Source: Burkholderia sp. BCC1644 (lineage in GTDB: Bacteria; Pseudomonadota; Gammaproteobacteria; Burkholderiales; Burkholderiaceae). Taken from it: DNA of 64,000 nt. Every line of letters begins with the position of its first letter. The stretch's first letter is position 1. A program made the position numbers and the translations under genes. The DNA lies in assembly GCF_902833225.1 (NCBI RefSeq), contig NZ_CADFEI010000029.1:1-64000 (forward strand), given 5' to 3'. Of this stretch, positions 1-9,218 are shown in pieces. The notes under the pieces are model-generated. The model was not told the origin of the DNA. It saw only the letters and a list, made by a program, of their open reading frames with translations, and did no database searches.

Positions 1-196
1 AACCCGCGAATATCAGTGTGATCCACCGTCGAGTTTTACTGCTACGTCGCCCTCAGGAAATTCGTATGACATGTACTTGAGAAGCTGAAAACCGATCCCC
101 ATTGACACGCGAAGTCATATCAGTGTTCGTGGCGTGGGGTAGGCTCTGCTTAGGATGCGCGAGCCGACCTGATGACGCAAGCAAAGGAGGGTGATC

Positions 197-1564
197 ATGG
201 GTGCACTGACGGTCAGGCAAATCGAAGCTGCGAGGGCGACTGGAAAGCGGTATTTCCTGTCGGATGGGCGTGGACTGTTCCTGCGCGTCGGTCCGGCCGG
301 CGGGAAGACCTGGTTTGTTCGCGTCAGCATCAATGGCAGGCAGTTCGACAAGCCGCTCGGCAAGGCGTGGGCACGCTCGACGACGGACGCGCAGTTGTCC
401 CTCGAGGATGCACGCGTCGCAGCGGCGACGATTCGTTCACAAGCGCGTGACGGTGTGGACTATCTCGAAGTGAAGAAGCGTGAACGCCAGGCCAAGGTTG
501 AAAAAGCGGCGATGGCGGACCTCACGTTCGGCGACTTATTCGATGCGTGGTTCGCGACCATCAACAAGAAGCGTGGCAAGAAAGGCCGAAAGGATGGCGG
601 AAAGTCGCTTCGAGGGGCGATGGAAAAACATGTGCTGCCGTCTCTCCGTGCACACAGGATCGCAGGCGTGTTTGCGTCGAACGTTCTGCCGCTGCTTACC
701 GCGATTTCCGATGTGGGACACAACCGCCAAGCGGTCGAGATGTTGATAACGATCAAGCAAATGATTCGATGGGGTGAACGTAACCAGCCGTGGAAGCGCT
801 TGCTTATCGATTGTGATGTGCTCGCGCTTGCGAAAGAGGATGTCGTTTCAGGTGATTACGACCCGGTGCGCGGCAATGAGCGCAACCGGACGCTCACGGA
901 CGACGAAATCCGGTTACTCGGTGAACTGATTCCGGCCGCGCGGCTTCCACGTTCTATTGTGTCGGCGGTATGGGTGATGCTCGCGTGTGGAACACGCGTC
1001 GGCGAAACGCTCCTGACGCGTTGGACCGACCTTGACTTCAAAGCACGGACATGGACGATTCCAAAGGAACAGACGAAGTCGAGCGCGGCGATCACGATTC
1101 AACTGTCCGATTTCGTTCTCGCACAGTTTGCAGCGCAGCAGATCGTGCGCGCCGGCATACCCGAAGGCGATGCACGCTGCGAATACGTGTTTCCGTCGGA
1201 AAAGGGCAAGCTGCCCCACGTCAGTATTCATACGGCCTGCGGGGCGATCCGTGACCGGCAACGCCCAAAGGATGCACCGACAGAAGGCCGTACAAGGGCA
1301 ACCGATGCGCTCACTGTCCCGGGAGGCCAATGGAAATGTCATGACCTGCGCCGGACGTGCGGGACCATGATGCAGTCGCTCGGTATCCCGGAAAGCATCG
1401 TGCATCGATGCCTGAACCACGCGCGCAACGATCCGCTTGATCGGATTTATCTGCAGTTCGACTATGATGTGCAGATGCGCGACGCATGGCGGCGATGGGG
1501 CGCCCGTCTGTCAGAATTGCTTGGCACGAGTACGGAAAACGTACGGTTTCTGTTCGCGCCGTAA
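197..1564 (+). CDS. Tyrosine recombinase (phage/island integrase), DUF4102 type
   Basis: Site-specific integrase of about 455 aa, probably the enzyme that inserted this island. The N-terminus (LTVRQIEAA.., then a beta-rich DGRGLFLRV.. segment) is the arm-binding DUF4102 domain. The C-terminal half carries the catalytic set: Arg in CGTRVGE, HDLRRT, a His in the CLNHA stretch, and Tyr in DRIYLQF. Length is normal for the P4-integrase family. An in-frame GTG lies 6 nt upstream, but AAAGGAGG at 183-190 is spaced 6 nt from the ATG at 197, so I take that start. A second, distantly related recombinase follows on the same strand. Confidence 0.93.
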   Translation: MGALTVRQIEAARATGKRYFLSDGRGLFLRVGPAGGKTWFVRVSINGRQFDKPLGKAWARSTTDAQLSLEDARVAAATIRSQARDGVDYLEVKKRERQAKVEKAAMADLTFGDLFDAWFATINKKRGKKGRKDGGKSLRGAMEKHVLPSLRAHRIAGVFASNVLPLLTAISDVGHNRQAVEMLITIKQMIRWGERNQPWKRLLIDCDVLALAKEDVVSGDYDPVRGNERNRTLTDDEIRLLGELIPAARLPRSIVSAVWVMLACGTRVGETLLTRWTDLDFKARTWTIPKEQTKSSAAITIQLSDFVLAQFAAQQIVRAGIPEGDARCEYVFPSEKGKLPHVSIHTACGAIRDRQRPKDAPTEGRTRATDALTVPGGQWKCHDLRRTCGTMMQSLGIPESIVHRCLNHARNDPLDRIYLQFDYDVQMRDAWRRWGARLSELLGTSTENVRFLFAP

Positions 1565-1897
1565 TTTGGGAGCGTTTCCCCGCAGAGAGAAGAGGGAATA
1601 CGTAACCTTAACAATAAGAATTATCAGGGTTACATTGACCTGCTCCCCGCGTGTGGAAAACTCTGCAACTGCGGGGGTTACCTGGTGGGTCTCTGCGAGC
1701 GATGGTTGTAGTCTGCTACCTTGGTGCACATCATTACTTCGAAGAAAACGAATAGCGGAAATTTCGGACTTGTCCCCGCTCGTCCGAACTGATCCGCCTG
1801 CATCCATAAGTCATTGAATTTTAATGACTATTCCGCGTCGCGTGGTGCCTCGGTTAGCGCATCGGCGCTTGCCTACGCGTGCCTAAACTTGTCGCAT

Positions 1898-1970
1898 CGG
1901 CGTAGGTTTATGTGATGTAGCGCAGAAAACCTACGCCGAGTATGCTTCTCTCGAGAAAACCTACGCCGAG
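1898..1970. repeat. Direct and inverted repeats in front of second recombinase
   Basis: A 17-bp word AGAAAACCTACGCCGAG occurs twice (1924-1940 and 1954-1970). The inverse of its core (CGGCGTAGGTTT) lies at 1898-1909. The last copy ends 6 nt before the ATG at 1977. Such a set suits recombinase arm-binding sites or an autoregulatory operator. The rest of 1565-1897 has no gene I can support. Confidence 0.6.
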
Positions 1971-1976
1971 GGAAGA

Positions 1977-3269
1977 ATGCGGTTCGATGCACGTGTCGCG
2001 GCCAAGCTGCCGAGTGGCGAGCACCTGACCTTTGAGGGGTTTCCGGGGTTACGCCTCCAGGCGTCGACGAGCCGCAAGTCGTGGACGTATCGTTACAAGT
2101 CGCCGGTCGACGGCCACATGCGACAGGTAAAGCTCGGCGAATGGCCGGCGATGGCGTTTGCCGCCGCAATCGCAGCGTGGGAAAAGAGTCGTGTCGAACG
2201 CGATTCTGGCACTGAGCTTTCAGCGCTTCGCCGAAAGCGAGATAAAGCGATTGCTCGCCCGTCACCGGCCGACTACTCAGTCGGACAGGTGTGTCGCGAC
2301 TATCTCGAAGGGTATGTAGAAGTAAATCGGAAGACCAAGGGAGCGGTTGAGGTCGCACGTATATTCAAGGCGATGTTGGGGCCTATTGCAGATGTGAGCG
2401 CAGCGGCTATCACACGCGCCCAGGCATTCGACTTACTCGACTCGTATCGGTCAACGCCTATGCTTGCGGCGCGCCTTCGTATGGAGCTTGGCTGTGCCTG
2501 GCACTACGCGCTTGATGCCGGGCGCCTTCCCGAAAATACGCCGAACTGGTGGCGGGAAGTGCTGCGGGGGCGATTGAAGAGCAAAGGGCGCAAGGTCGAG
2601 GGGAAATACACGGGGACACAGAAGCGGGTGCTCTCGCCGGACGAACTCGGCACATTGATCCGATGGATGCCGAACTTCAGTTTGACTGTCGCTGATGCGT
2701 TGACGCTCTATCTTTGGACCGGTACGCGGGGCGGCGAAATTGTCGCTATGGAGCGTACCGAGATAACAGAGGAAGACGACGGTTTCTGGTGGACCATTCC
2801 GAAGGAAAAGACCAAGGGATTGCATAACGAGAGAGCGACAGATCTACGCGTGCCGCTCATTGGGCGTGCTGAGGTCGTTGTGCGACGACGTCTCGATCAG
2901 GCCAAGGGAGCCTTTCTGTTTGAATCGTCGCGCGGATCATCGATGGACCAAACCGTGGTCCAGCACGGCGTCTACTATCATCAGCCATATTGCAAGATCG
3001 CGCCGAAGCATGAGCGGCTGCGTTTACCCGTCACGCATTGGTCAGCTCATGACCTTCGACGCACAACGCGGACGTTGCTTGCGACGCTGGGATGCCCAAA
3101 TGATATCGCCGAGGTCGTCCTCGGGCATGTACAGCCTGGAATTATCGGCATCTATAACCGTCATACCTATGACAAGGAACGGCGCGAATGGCTCACGCAG
3201 CTATCACATCGTCTCGAAGCGATCGCGGCGACGTATCCTGCGAAGAAGCAAATCGCCGGTGCTGCTTGA
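1977..3269 (+). CDS. Second tyrosine recombinase / integrase
   Basis: A 430-aa tyrosine recombinase. The N-terminal segment (LTFEGFPGLRLQAS, then WTYRYKSP and VKLGEWPAM) is a DUF4102-like arm-binding domain. The catalytic domain shows Arg in TGTRGGEIV, HDLRRT near residue 360, His in VVLGHVQPG and the nucleophilic Tyr in IGIYNRHTY. It starts at an ATG 6 nt after a repeated 17-bp word and a GGAAG ribosome site. It differs clearly from the upstream integrase, so this is a pair of unlike enzymes and not a tandem duplication. Confidence 0.92.
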   Translation: MRFDARVAAKLPSGEHLTFEGFPGLRLQASTSRKSWTYRYKSPVDGHMRQVKLGEWPAMAFAAAIAAWEKSRVERDSGTELSALRRKRDKAIARPSPADYSVGQVCRDYLEGYVEVNRKTKGAVEVARIFKAMLGPIADVSAAAITRAQAFDLLDSYRSTPMLAARLRMELGCAWHYALDAGRLPENTPNWWREVLRGRLKSKGRKVEGKYTGTQKRVLSPDELGTLIRWMPNFSLTVADALTLYLWTGTRGGEIVAMERTEITEEDDGFWWTIPKEKTKGLHNERATDLRVPLIGRAEVVVRRRLDQAKGAFLFESSRGSSMDQTVVQHGVYYHQPYCKIAPKHERLRLPVTHWSAHDLRRTTRTLLATLGCPNDIAEVVLGHVQPGIIGIYNRHTYDKERREWLTQLSHRLEAIAATYPAKKQIAGAA

Positions 3270-3571
3270 TCGAACTTCATTGAGCTTCAAATAAGAAAGA
3301 TCGACCGCAGAGGACAGCTCGGTAAGGATTTTTGATTCAACTTCTTTTGGGAAAGGATTGCTTTGGAACTTCGAGGAAATCCGTCTTCCGATCGGTGCAC
3401 CGCCAAACGGAATGTTGTTCCTAGTAGTGCGCTTGCCCCGTTCGGCAAATTCCTACTAAATTCGAATGTACGTGTTCGATCGCAAGTACGAAGTGCTCTC
3501 GAAATTTCATTGACTCCCCGGTTGTTCATGTTCGCAATGCCTCTCTGCGGAAAAGGAGTCGACGGGAACAG
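3270..3571. other. Intergenic, no gene seen
   Basis: About 300 bases of lower GC between the second recombinase and the AlpA-like gene. Reading frames here are short and show no family signature. It probably holds the promoter of the AlpA-like gene. Confidence 0.5.
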
Positions 3572-3814
3572 ATGAAAGGTGAAGTCGAGATGAAGATCTG
3601 TTTCTCTTTGAAGGAAGTAGCCGCGGCGCTCTCGCTATCACCGGCGACTGTACAGAAACTCGTACGCGAGAATGCCTTCCCTAAGCCACGATTACTATCA
3701 GGCCGGAGGGTAGGATGGCTCACACATGAAGTTCAGAAGTGGGCTGACGCTCGTCCGGTTGCCGACCTGCTGCCGCCTGAGAATTCCGGTGTTAGGAAGC
3801 GGCCAGCTCCTTAA
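3572..3814 (+). CDS. AlpA-like helix-turn-helix regulator / excisionase
   Basis: A small DNA-binding protein (80 aa from this ATG; 74 aa from the in-frame ATG at 3590). The segment SLKEVAAALSLSPATVQKLVRENAFPKP followed by GRRVGWLTHEVQKWADAR is the MerR/AlpA-type winged helix found in phage and island excisionases and AlpA activators. Its place next to two integrases supports a role in excision or integrase control. AAGGAG at 3552-3557 is rather far from the first ATG and AAAGGTG precedes the second, so the start is uncertain. Confidence 0.82.
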   Translation: MKGEVEMKICFSLKEVAAALSLSPATVQKLVRENAFPKPRLLSGRRVGWLTHEVQKWADARPVADLLPPENSGVRKRPAP

Positions 3815-3981
3815 GCCGATCGCCTGGCTGCGTGAGCCATTCTGTGCCAGCCCTCACCTCCATCAGTGGTGCTGGCCTTCGCCTCAAGGCTTCTCATCGG
3901 TCGAGTCACTGATATTGCTTTGGCTGGGTACAAACATGAAAAAATGGAGGTCTCGTCTGCACGATAGCCGTTGATTTGCTA

Positions 3982-4074
3982 GGCTCCGGCGTTCCACATC
4001 GCGATGGTTCCTTGGTGGTCGAGCATGTATATAGCGTAATCGGTGATCGGTTTGACGGCCGCCTGAAATTCCAT
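3982..4074 (-). pseudogene. N-terminal PAS-domain relic
   Basis: Reading left from the ATG at 4074, about 30 codons give a clear PAS start (KPITDYAIYMLDHQGTIAMWNAGA) typical of PAS sensor kinases or diguanylate cyclases. A TAG stop then follows at once. Such proteins run for hundreds of residues, so only the amino end remains. It lies back-to-back with the cyclase relic on the other strand. Confidence 0.6.
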
Positions 4075-4109
4075 CTCGGCAAGGTTTGGGGGCCACGCGA
4101 TGACAACTG

Positions 4110-4510
4110 AATACCTTGGCTCAATGCTTGTGCTTGATGCGGGCGGCAACATCATTCTGGATTCTGCCAACGACGTGCCGCGTCAAGACAATTTCTCGGA
4201 TCGCAAGTACTTCACCGTGCATCGTGACAACCCAAGCGTAGGACTCTATATCAGCAACCCGTTTGCGTTGCACTGCGTGGCGGATCGCTCAGCATCGCGC
4301 TCACGCGAAGAGTTTCAAACCCAGACGGCTCGTTTGCCTGAATCGCGCTCATTGCGATCAACCTCGAGTATTTCCGTCAGCTGTTTGCCGGTCTGTCGCT
4401 CGGGCAGTATGGCTCGATGTCGCTGATCGGAAATGACGACATCATTGAGATGCGTCATCCATACTACGTGCGCATCATCGGCCGCAACATTAGTAAAGCT
4501 GCGACTTACC
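4110..4510 (+). pseudogene. Relic of membrane diguanylate cyclase (sensor part)
   Basis: Pieces in shifting frames read DAGGNIILDSANDVPRQDNFSDRKYF, then RQLFAGLSLGQYGSMSLIGNDDI and RIIGRNISKAA. This is the periplasmic dCACHE-type sensor of a GGDEF protein. The same order of motifs occurs, also broken, at 38255-39330, which still has the GGEEF part. Here the gene has lost its start, its catalytic half and its frame, and runs into IS3 sequence near 4510. Confidence 0.65.
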
Positions 4511-4539
4511 AGTTGAATGCGAACCCGGTCCCGACGTGT

Positions 4540-5043
4540 GGGCGGCGGCAGGTGCCGGGCATTGACACGCGTGGCATCGCTAGCGCAAACGGCAGTCGCT
4601 ATCCACTGCCAAGCCACGCGCGCCGCCGAGTTGCTGGAAGAAGCGTTCGCCCGCTACGGACTGCCGGACATCGTGAACACCGATCAGGGTAGCCAGTTCA
4701 CGGCGGGCGCGTTCACCGAGGCGATGCTGAGCCGGGGCGTGCGGCTGTCGATGGACGGCAAGGGAAGCTGGCGCGACAACGTGTTCGTCGAGCGAGTCTG
4801 GCGCAGCATCAAGTACGAGGAGGTCCATCTGAAGGCATACGAGTCGGTCACCCATGCCCGGCATTCCATCGGCGATTACATTGACCTGTACAACCGGAAA
4901 CGGCCCCATTCAAGCCTGGCTGATCAAACGCCGGATGAAGCATACTTCGCGACGCTGCCTGCGATTAAATCGGCAGCATGACTGCCGCGGATGTTCCACT
5001 TAAAAATCTCAGAAACCTGTCCGAACGAGCGAGGCCACCATCT
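4540..5043 (+). mobile_element. IS3-family element, 3' part (orfB C-terminus and right end)
   Basis: From about 4600 the frame reads ELLEEAFARYGLPDIVNTDQGSQF, then VFVERVWRSIKYEEV and RKRPHSSLADQTPDEAYF, ending at 4981. This is the rve core of IS3-family OrfB, with the second Asp (NTDQGSQF) and the Glu (FVERVWR) of DDE. The first Asp and all of orfA are missing. The downstream end (4982-5043) is shared almost base for base with the inverted copy at 6619-6835, which fixes the right end of the element near 5043. Confidence 0.8.
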
Positions 5044-5142
5044 CGATGGGATGCGCAGCAACGTCCGGCGTACAGGATCCCGAATTTGATCCAGGAGACG
5101 GAAACACCACCTCCAGTGTTTCAAATTACAGAAGTCCGCCGC

Positions 5143-5592
5143 TCATTTGAACCATGAAACGATCATCATAGCTGCAGCTAGTGAATTCAATGCTGCTTGC
5201 AGCAGGTTTCCGGTATTCAATCTTCGGCGTTGCTCTCGTAAGTGAACTTCATCGTCACGTTCGGCTGCCCTTATGCTTTTGTAAATCGGGAGCTTGACGA
5301 GTTTTGATATGAGTCCACCTGCCAGCCATAGCGCGAGTCCTGCGCTGATCCAGCGATTTCCAAATCCATAAAAGTAGTAATAGGGAATAGCGCCGATCAG
5401 CGGGACGTTCAGGGCAATGATCATGAACGGCGATTTGGTTGAGTGTCGTACCAGGGATCCTACGAAGTCTTTGAAGGTCGCTGCGTCCATGTCGTTCATG
5501 ACATGCCGAAGCACGCCAGCAATGAAAATCAAGAGCGTCGCGTTCACGACCATGGACGCTAGTAGCAGGACCTCAGCCAGCGCTTGGTTCAT
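5143..5592 (-). CDS. Small four-helix membrane protein, DUF1772-like
   Basis: A 149-aa inner-membrane protein. Hydrophobic segments lie at about residues 7-28, 56-76, 80-98 and 130-147, with a charged loop (AAERDDEVHLREQRRRLN) before the last one. The pattern resembles DUF1772/anthrone-oxygenase-like proteins, but I am not sure of the family. The frame stays open far upstream, yet that part is IS110 debris. The ATG at 5592 has GAGGA 8 nt ahead and opens the hydrophobic segment. It is the only intact-looking gene between the two inverted IS3 ends. Confidence 0.65.
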   Translation of the reverse strand: MNQALAEVLLLASMVVNATLLIFIAGVLRHVMNDMDAATFKDFVGSLVRHSTKSPFMIIALNVPLIGAIPYYYFYGFGNRWISAGLALWLAGGLISKLVKLPIYKSIRAAERDDEVHLREQRRRLNTGNLLQAALNSLAAAMMIVSWFK

Positions 5593-5609
5593 TTTTGATC
5601 CTCTAAGCG

Positions 5610-6059
5610 GATAGTTCGAACGGGGCGCTCGCCGAGCAGGCCACGTATCGGGTTGATCAGCGCGATTCGGTGGCGCGGTAGAAAAGCGTGCATGCAGTGT
5701 ACCGCCTGGATGGCCTGTTGCTCGACCGATTTCCGGCATGAAGCGCATCGTGGGTCGGCTGGCAGCTTCGACTACCGCCTCTGCATCGTTGCGATCGTTC
5801 TTATTTGTCTTGACGAACGGTACAGCATATTGCGGACTGATTTGCCGAACTTCGGTCCGATCGACTGCAAACACCTCGCCCAGTGATGGGCAGTCGTGCA
5901 TGCTTCCATGACAACCATTTTGGAGTTCAATGTGCGCGCGGTTTCGGAGAAGAAGCTCCGTGAGACCTTCGATCGATGCACGACACGGCCTCAACAATCC
6001 GCGCCGTGGAGCTGGAAGGTCTGCTTTGCAAGATCGATGCCGAGAACGTCGATTTCCAT
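5610..6059 (-). pseudogene. IS110-family transposase relic
   Basis: Starting at the ATG at 6059 the pieces read MEIDVLGIDLAKQTFQLHG, then in other frames VVMEACTTAHHWARCLQSIG and VPFVKTNKNDRNDAEAVVEA followed by SRPTMRF. These are the N-terminal DEDD (RuvC-like) motifs of IS110 transposases. At least two frameshifts and the loss of the C-terminal half make it dead. It lies directly upstream of the membrane protein and may have replaced its promoter. Confidence 0.75.
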
Positions 6060-6139
6060 GATGAACTTCCGCACGTCTGGGTGAGTGCGTCAGTGTCCCC
6101 CGAAGGGAGGCGCCGGGTCCATACATGCACGAAAAGGAC

Positions 6140-6616
6140 GATTACCCCTCGCGGCAAAGGCCACTCACCCTGGATTCGAAGGCACGGCAAATAGCCATCT
6201 GAAATGGCCGACTGTCGAGTTGCCCGTGCCCCTCGACCGCATTTTCGATGTTGACGCCGTGATCGTTACTCATACTCATCTCGATCGCTGGAATGATGCG
6301 GCCAAGTCCCTGATCCCAAAAAGGGTCTTCCGGTATTTGTGCAGCATGATCAAGATGCCGACATCGTGAAGGCTTCGGGATTCACGGATGTCCGCGTGCT
6401 CACGGACAACACGTCGTTCAGCGGACTCACGCCCATTAAGACACCCGGTCAGCACGGGTCGGACGAAGCGATTCACGCTATTGGCGATCTGCTGGGTCAG
6501 GCGAGTGCTGTTGTCTTCAAGCATCCCGCAGAAAAGACGCTGTATCTGGCGGGAGACACTGTCTGCAATCAATACGTTGAAAGCTGCCTGTGAACCTATC
6601 AGCCCGATGCCATCAT
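6140..6616 (+). pseudogene. Relic of MBL-fold metallo-hydrolase (paralogue of 57221-57991)
   Basis: The frame reads HPGFEGTANSHLKWPTVELP and DVDAVIVTHTHLDRWNDAAK, shifts near 6325, and continues VKASGFTDVRVLTDNTSFSG to LYLAGDTVCNQYVESCL before a stop at 6591. This matches residues about 29-175 of the intact hydrolase at 57221-57991. The metal motif HTHLDH has become HTHLDR. The start is missing and the 3' end is cut by the IS3 end at about 6619. It is not functional. Confidence 0.85.
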
Positions 6617-6618
6617 CC

Positions 6619-6835
6619 AGATGGTGACCTCACTCGTTCGGATAGGTTTCTGAGATTTTTAAGTGGAACGTCCGAGGCAGTCATGCTGCCGACTTAATCG
6701 CAGGCAGCATCGCGAAGTATGCCTCATCCGGCGTCTGATCCGCCAGGCTCGAATGGGGCCGTTTCCGATGGTACAACTCGATGTAATCACCGATGGAGCG
6801 CCGGGCATGGCTGACCGACTCGTAGGCCTTCAGGT
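6619..6835 (-). mobile_element. IS3-family element, right end and last ~50 codons (inverted copy)
   Basis: The minus strand reads YLKAYESVSHARRSIGDYIE, RKRPHSSLADQTPDEAYFAM and LPAIKSAA to a stop at 6681, then the same non-coding tail as at 4982-5043. It is a second, shorter copy of the same element in opposite orientation. The two right ends face each other across 5044-6618. Homology stops near 6835. Confidence 0.8.
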
Positions 6836-6960
6836 AGCCCGCGCTTGGCATTGCCGTGTGCTCGAACGCCATACATGTGCCCGTGCGTCCAGTTTCTATG
6901 CGCGCGATACGGATCCATCGGGGTCTATCGAGCGGGTTATTGCACTGGCATCAACTTGCA

Positions 6961-7518
6961 TCACATCGGTGGATTCGCCCAACCGGCCGGCCGCGGTGTC
7001 GCAGAGCCGTCGGTCACGGTCGCCAGCAGGTCCACGTCCTGCGGCGAGAAGATGCAGTACGTGGCGACGCCCTCGGGCGCGTAGCCGAGCGCCTCGCCCG
7101 CGCTCACGCGCATCCCGTGCCACGCGTCGCAGTCAGGCCGTGGGCCGAACCGGTGCGAATACGCGAAGCGTGCGCCCGTTTCGCCGAGATCCTTCGTCTG
7201 ATAGCAGATGCGGCGCGTGGCGCGCGCCAGAGCCGAAATGATCGCGCTCGTGTAGGCGCCGTGCAGGTCGATCACCGCATCGTAGCGGTGCCTCCGCCGT
7301 GCGCCTATCGACGCCGAGATCGCCTTCAGGTTGCCGCGATTGCGCAGCTTCTTGAAACGGCGCAGCGGCGCGCAGAGCACGTGGCTCACGCCCAGGTGCC
7401 AGCGCACGACCTCCGCGCACGACTCGCCCACTGCCCAATCGACCGTCACGCCCGGAAAAGCACGATGGAGGTCCGCGACGACTGGCGACGTCACTTTCAC
7501 GATCAAAATGCGCTTCAT
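6961..7518 (-). pseudogene. waaC: Truncated lipopolysaccharide heptosyltransferase I relic
   Basis: WaaC (GT9) adds the first heptose to lipid A-Kdo2 in LPS core synthesis. This frame reads MKRILIVKVTS..PVVADLHRAFPG, VDWAVGESCAEVVRWHLG, YDAVIDLHGAYTSAIISALA and RATRRICYQTKDLGETGARF, the N-terminal Rossmann half of WaaC. Two defects are clear. The loop after KVTS (LGDVVH-type in the family, with the catalytic Asp) is missing in frame, and the protein ends after about 185 residues instead of about 330. Homology seems to fade near 7005. A working copy must exist elsewhere if the strain makes a full core. Confidence 0.75.
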
Positions 7519-7748
7519 TGCAATCATAATTTTTGCGGGCTGTGTCACATAATGGATACATTGAACTCGCCGTCCGCGAGGTCAGAACGCCGCCGATGAT
7601 GTTGTCGCTCGCTGGGCCGGGCGAGCGCAGGGCGATTCCGACCCCGACGGGACCGTTTGACGTCGGGACAGGTTTCGCGCGTTAGTGTAGCTGGCACGAT
7701 GTTGTTGGCCCCATCGGTCGGCTCTGGCCCGGTTTAACGAGTTCGTGT

Positions 7749-8171
7749 CTACGCGAAGCTGCGTTCTTCCAGCGCGAAGTTCAGTGTTTGCGGCGTCCAC
7801 GCAGTCAAAATGATCGCTAGCACACTGATTTCACCGTCAGCGAGGTGTCCGTCCGCTGACGCGACGGCTAGGCACATCTCGATGATCCTCACCCGCAGAT
7901 CGGGATCGTGGATTTCCGCGAGCAGCGTCTCGAGCGTAGCTTGATTGAGATGGCCGGACATCGTGCTCGACGAAACATGGCCGACCTCCCGGTTCTCACA
8001 TACGGTCTGGATAATTTGTGCAAATTCGGTCGACTCGATCCCGAGTCTGCAATTGATCTCGAGCTCCTCTAGAAGCCGTTCATCGCTGGGATCGATGTGT
8101 CCGTCCGCAATTAGCACCAGCGCAACGATGCGTACGGCCGTCTGGGCGCTGTCGCGGGGGCGGGTTCTCAT
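7749..8171 (-). CDS. TerB-like domain protein
   Basis: A 140-aa, all-alpha, acidic protein. Two related halves, AVRIVALVLIADGHIDPSDE and RIIEMCLAVASADGHLADGE, carry the ADGxxxxxE pattern of the TerB/DjlA-N family, in which the acidic loops bind metal. The start at 8171 is chosen because AAGGAA sits 7 nt upstream; an ATG 24 nt earlier lacks a ribosome site. No other tellurite-resistance gene is nearby, so a tellurite role should not be assumed. Confidence 0.75.
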   Translation of the reverse strand: MRTRPRDSAQTAVRIVALVLIADGHIDPSDERLLEELEINCRLGIESTEFAQIIQTVCENREVGHVSSSTMSGHLNQATLETLLAEIHDPDLRVRIIEMCLAVASADGHLADGEISVLAIILTAWTPQTLNFALEERSFA

Positions 8172-9218
8172 TCTGTCGTTCCTTTGCGGAATCATTCCGC
8201 GTAGTTGAAGAATTGACAGTTTCGAGGGTCTGGACGATCGGAAAAATTAGTTAATTTTGTACGAAAGCTTCGTGAAAACTGAAGTGATACGGTTGGCTTC
8301 GAGAAGGATTCGAGCCCAAGCCTTGATGGCGAACCCCACGCGGAAACAAGGCGGACCAGAAGTGACTGGTAGCGTTACAGGGCCAGCTGCAGCGACAACC
8401 TCCGCTCATCGATGTCCGTGGGGAATGGAGCGGGCGAAAGGCGGAACGAGCGCGGAAGTTGGACGTGCATCCCTCGTAAGATGCGTCGCTTGGAGTGACT
8501 TGGCGTTGTCCAAATTCTCCTGTCACGCCCGAATCCCTGAGGTTCTTGGTAATCAGGAACTAAGCGCCGCAGGCCTCTTGCTGCAGGTTTGAATCGTGGC
8601 TCGCGAACAGCGCTGTGTTGCGCCACATACGTTCGATGAGCGCATCGCCCACTGCAAGGATCGCTCAGACATATCCTAGCGGGCTCATCTTCCACGGCGC
8701 GGTCTACCAGTCTAGAAACAATTCGTCGAGACCGCTTGGGAGAAGTGCCAGTGGAGTGGGCCACGCCTCTGGTTAGCCAGGCGCGAGCAGCACTCGAGTC
8801 ACCAAGCCTTCTCCGTGTTCGTCGTTGTCGAAATGGCTGGTTGCCCGATACGGCGCTATTGGGGCGTTGACATAGGCCTTCGCGATGTCGCGCCTGGTGA
8901 CGACTCTAGTGCGCGGCAAGTGACCCCATGATTCTTCCAAAGTTTCCCCACTTGCGGACAATGCCGCCCCGTGACGTGGCAATTTACCTTCGCAAACGGT
9001 GAAAACTTTATTTTGATCTACGGGTGCCGGGGTTGCGGCAGCGAGCTGTTGCGCGATGAGCGTCGGAGCGGAATTGCTAAAAGATTCCGAATTGTGGGAT
9101 ATGTGCATCATGCTGAATGCAAGTTGGAAGTTGTTGTGGGCAGGAGATGATTGAAAATTCGGCATAAATAAAGGGTAAACGTTAGTCTATCTGGGATGGG
9201 GGTTGCGGTTTGATGGAT
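8172..9218. other. Mostly uncharacterised intergenic stretch
   Basis: About 1 kb between the TerB-like gene and the catabolic operon. Frames in 8250-8770 overlap on both strands without a family signature and look like chance. The only candidate gene is the minus-strand frame at 8773-9165, listed separately. GC falls sharply after about 9000. Confidence 0.4.
8773..9165 (-). CDS. Hypothetical protein
   Basis: A 130-residue frame that I do not recognise. The first 45 residues are rich in Ser, Asn, Gln and Ala, with no hydrophobic signal peptide, and the rest is mixed. No strong ribosome site precedes the ATG at 9165. A polar Ser/Asn-rich N-terminus is seen in type III substrates, but nothing else supports that. 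It could also be a chance frame. Confidence 0.3.
   Translation of the reverse strand: MPNFQSSPAHNNFQLAFSMMHISHNSESFSNSAPTLIAQQLAAATPAPVDQNKVFTVCEGKLPRHGAALSASGETLEESWGHLPRTRVVTRRDIAKAYVNAPIAPYRATSHFDNDEHGEGLVTRVLLAPG

Noticed and set aside
1..190. A tRNA or attachment site at the left edge, expected next to an integrase
   Set aside because: I could find no cloverleaf or tRNA 3' end here. The insertion site may lie outside the window.
7749..8171. Calling the TerB-like gene a tellurite-resistance determinant
   Set aside because: There is no terACDEZ partner nearby, and TerB domains occur in many unrelated contexts.
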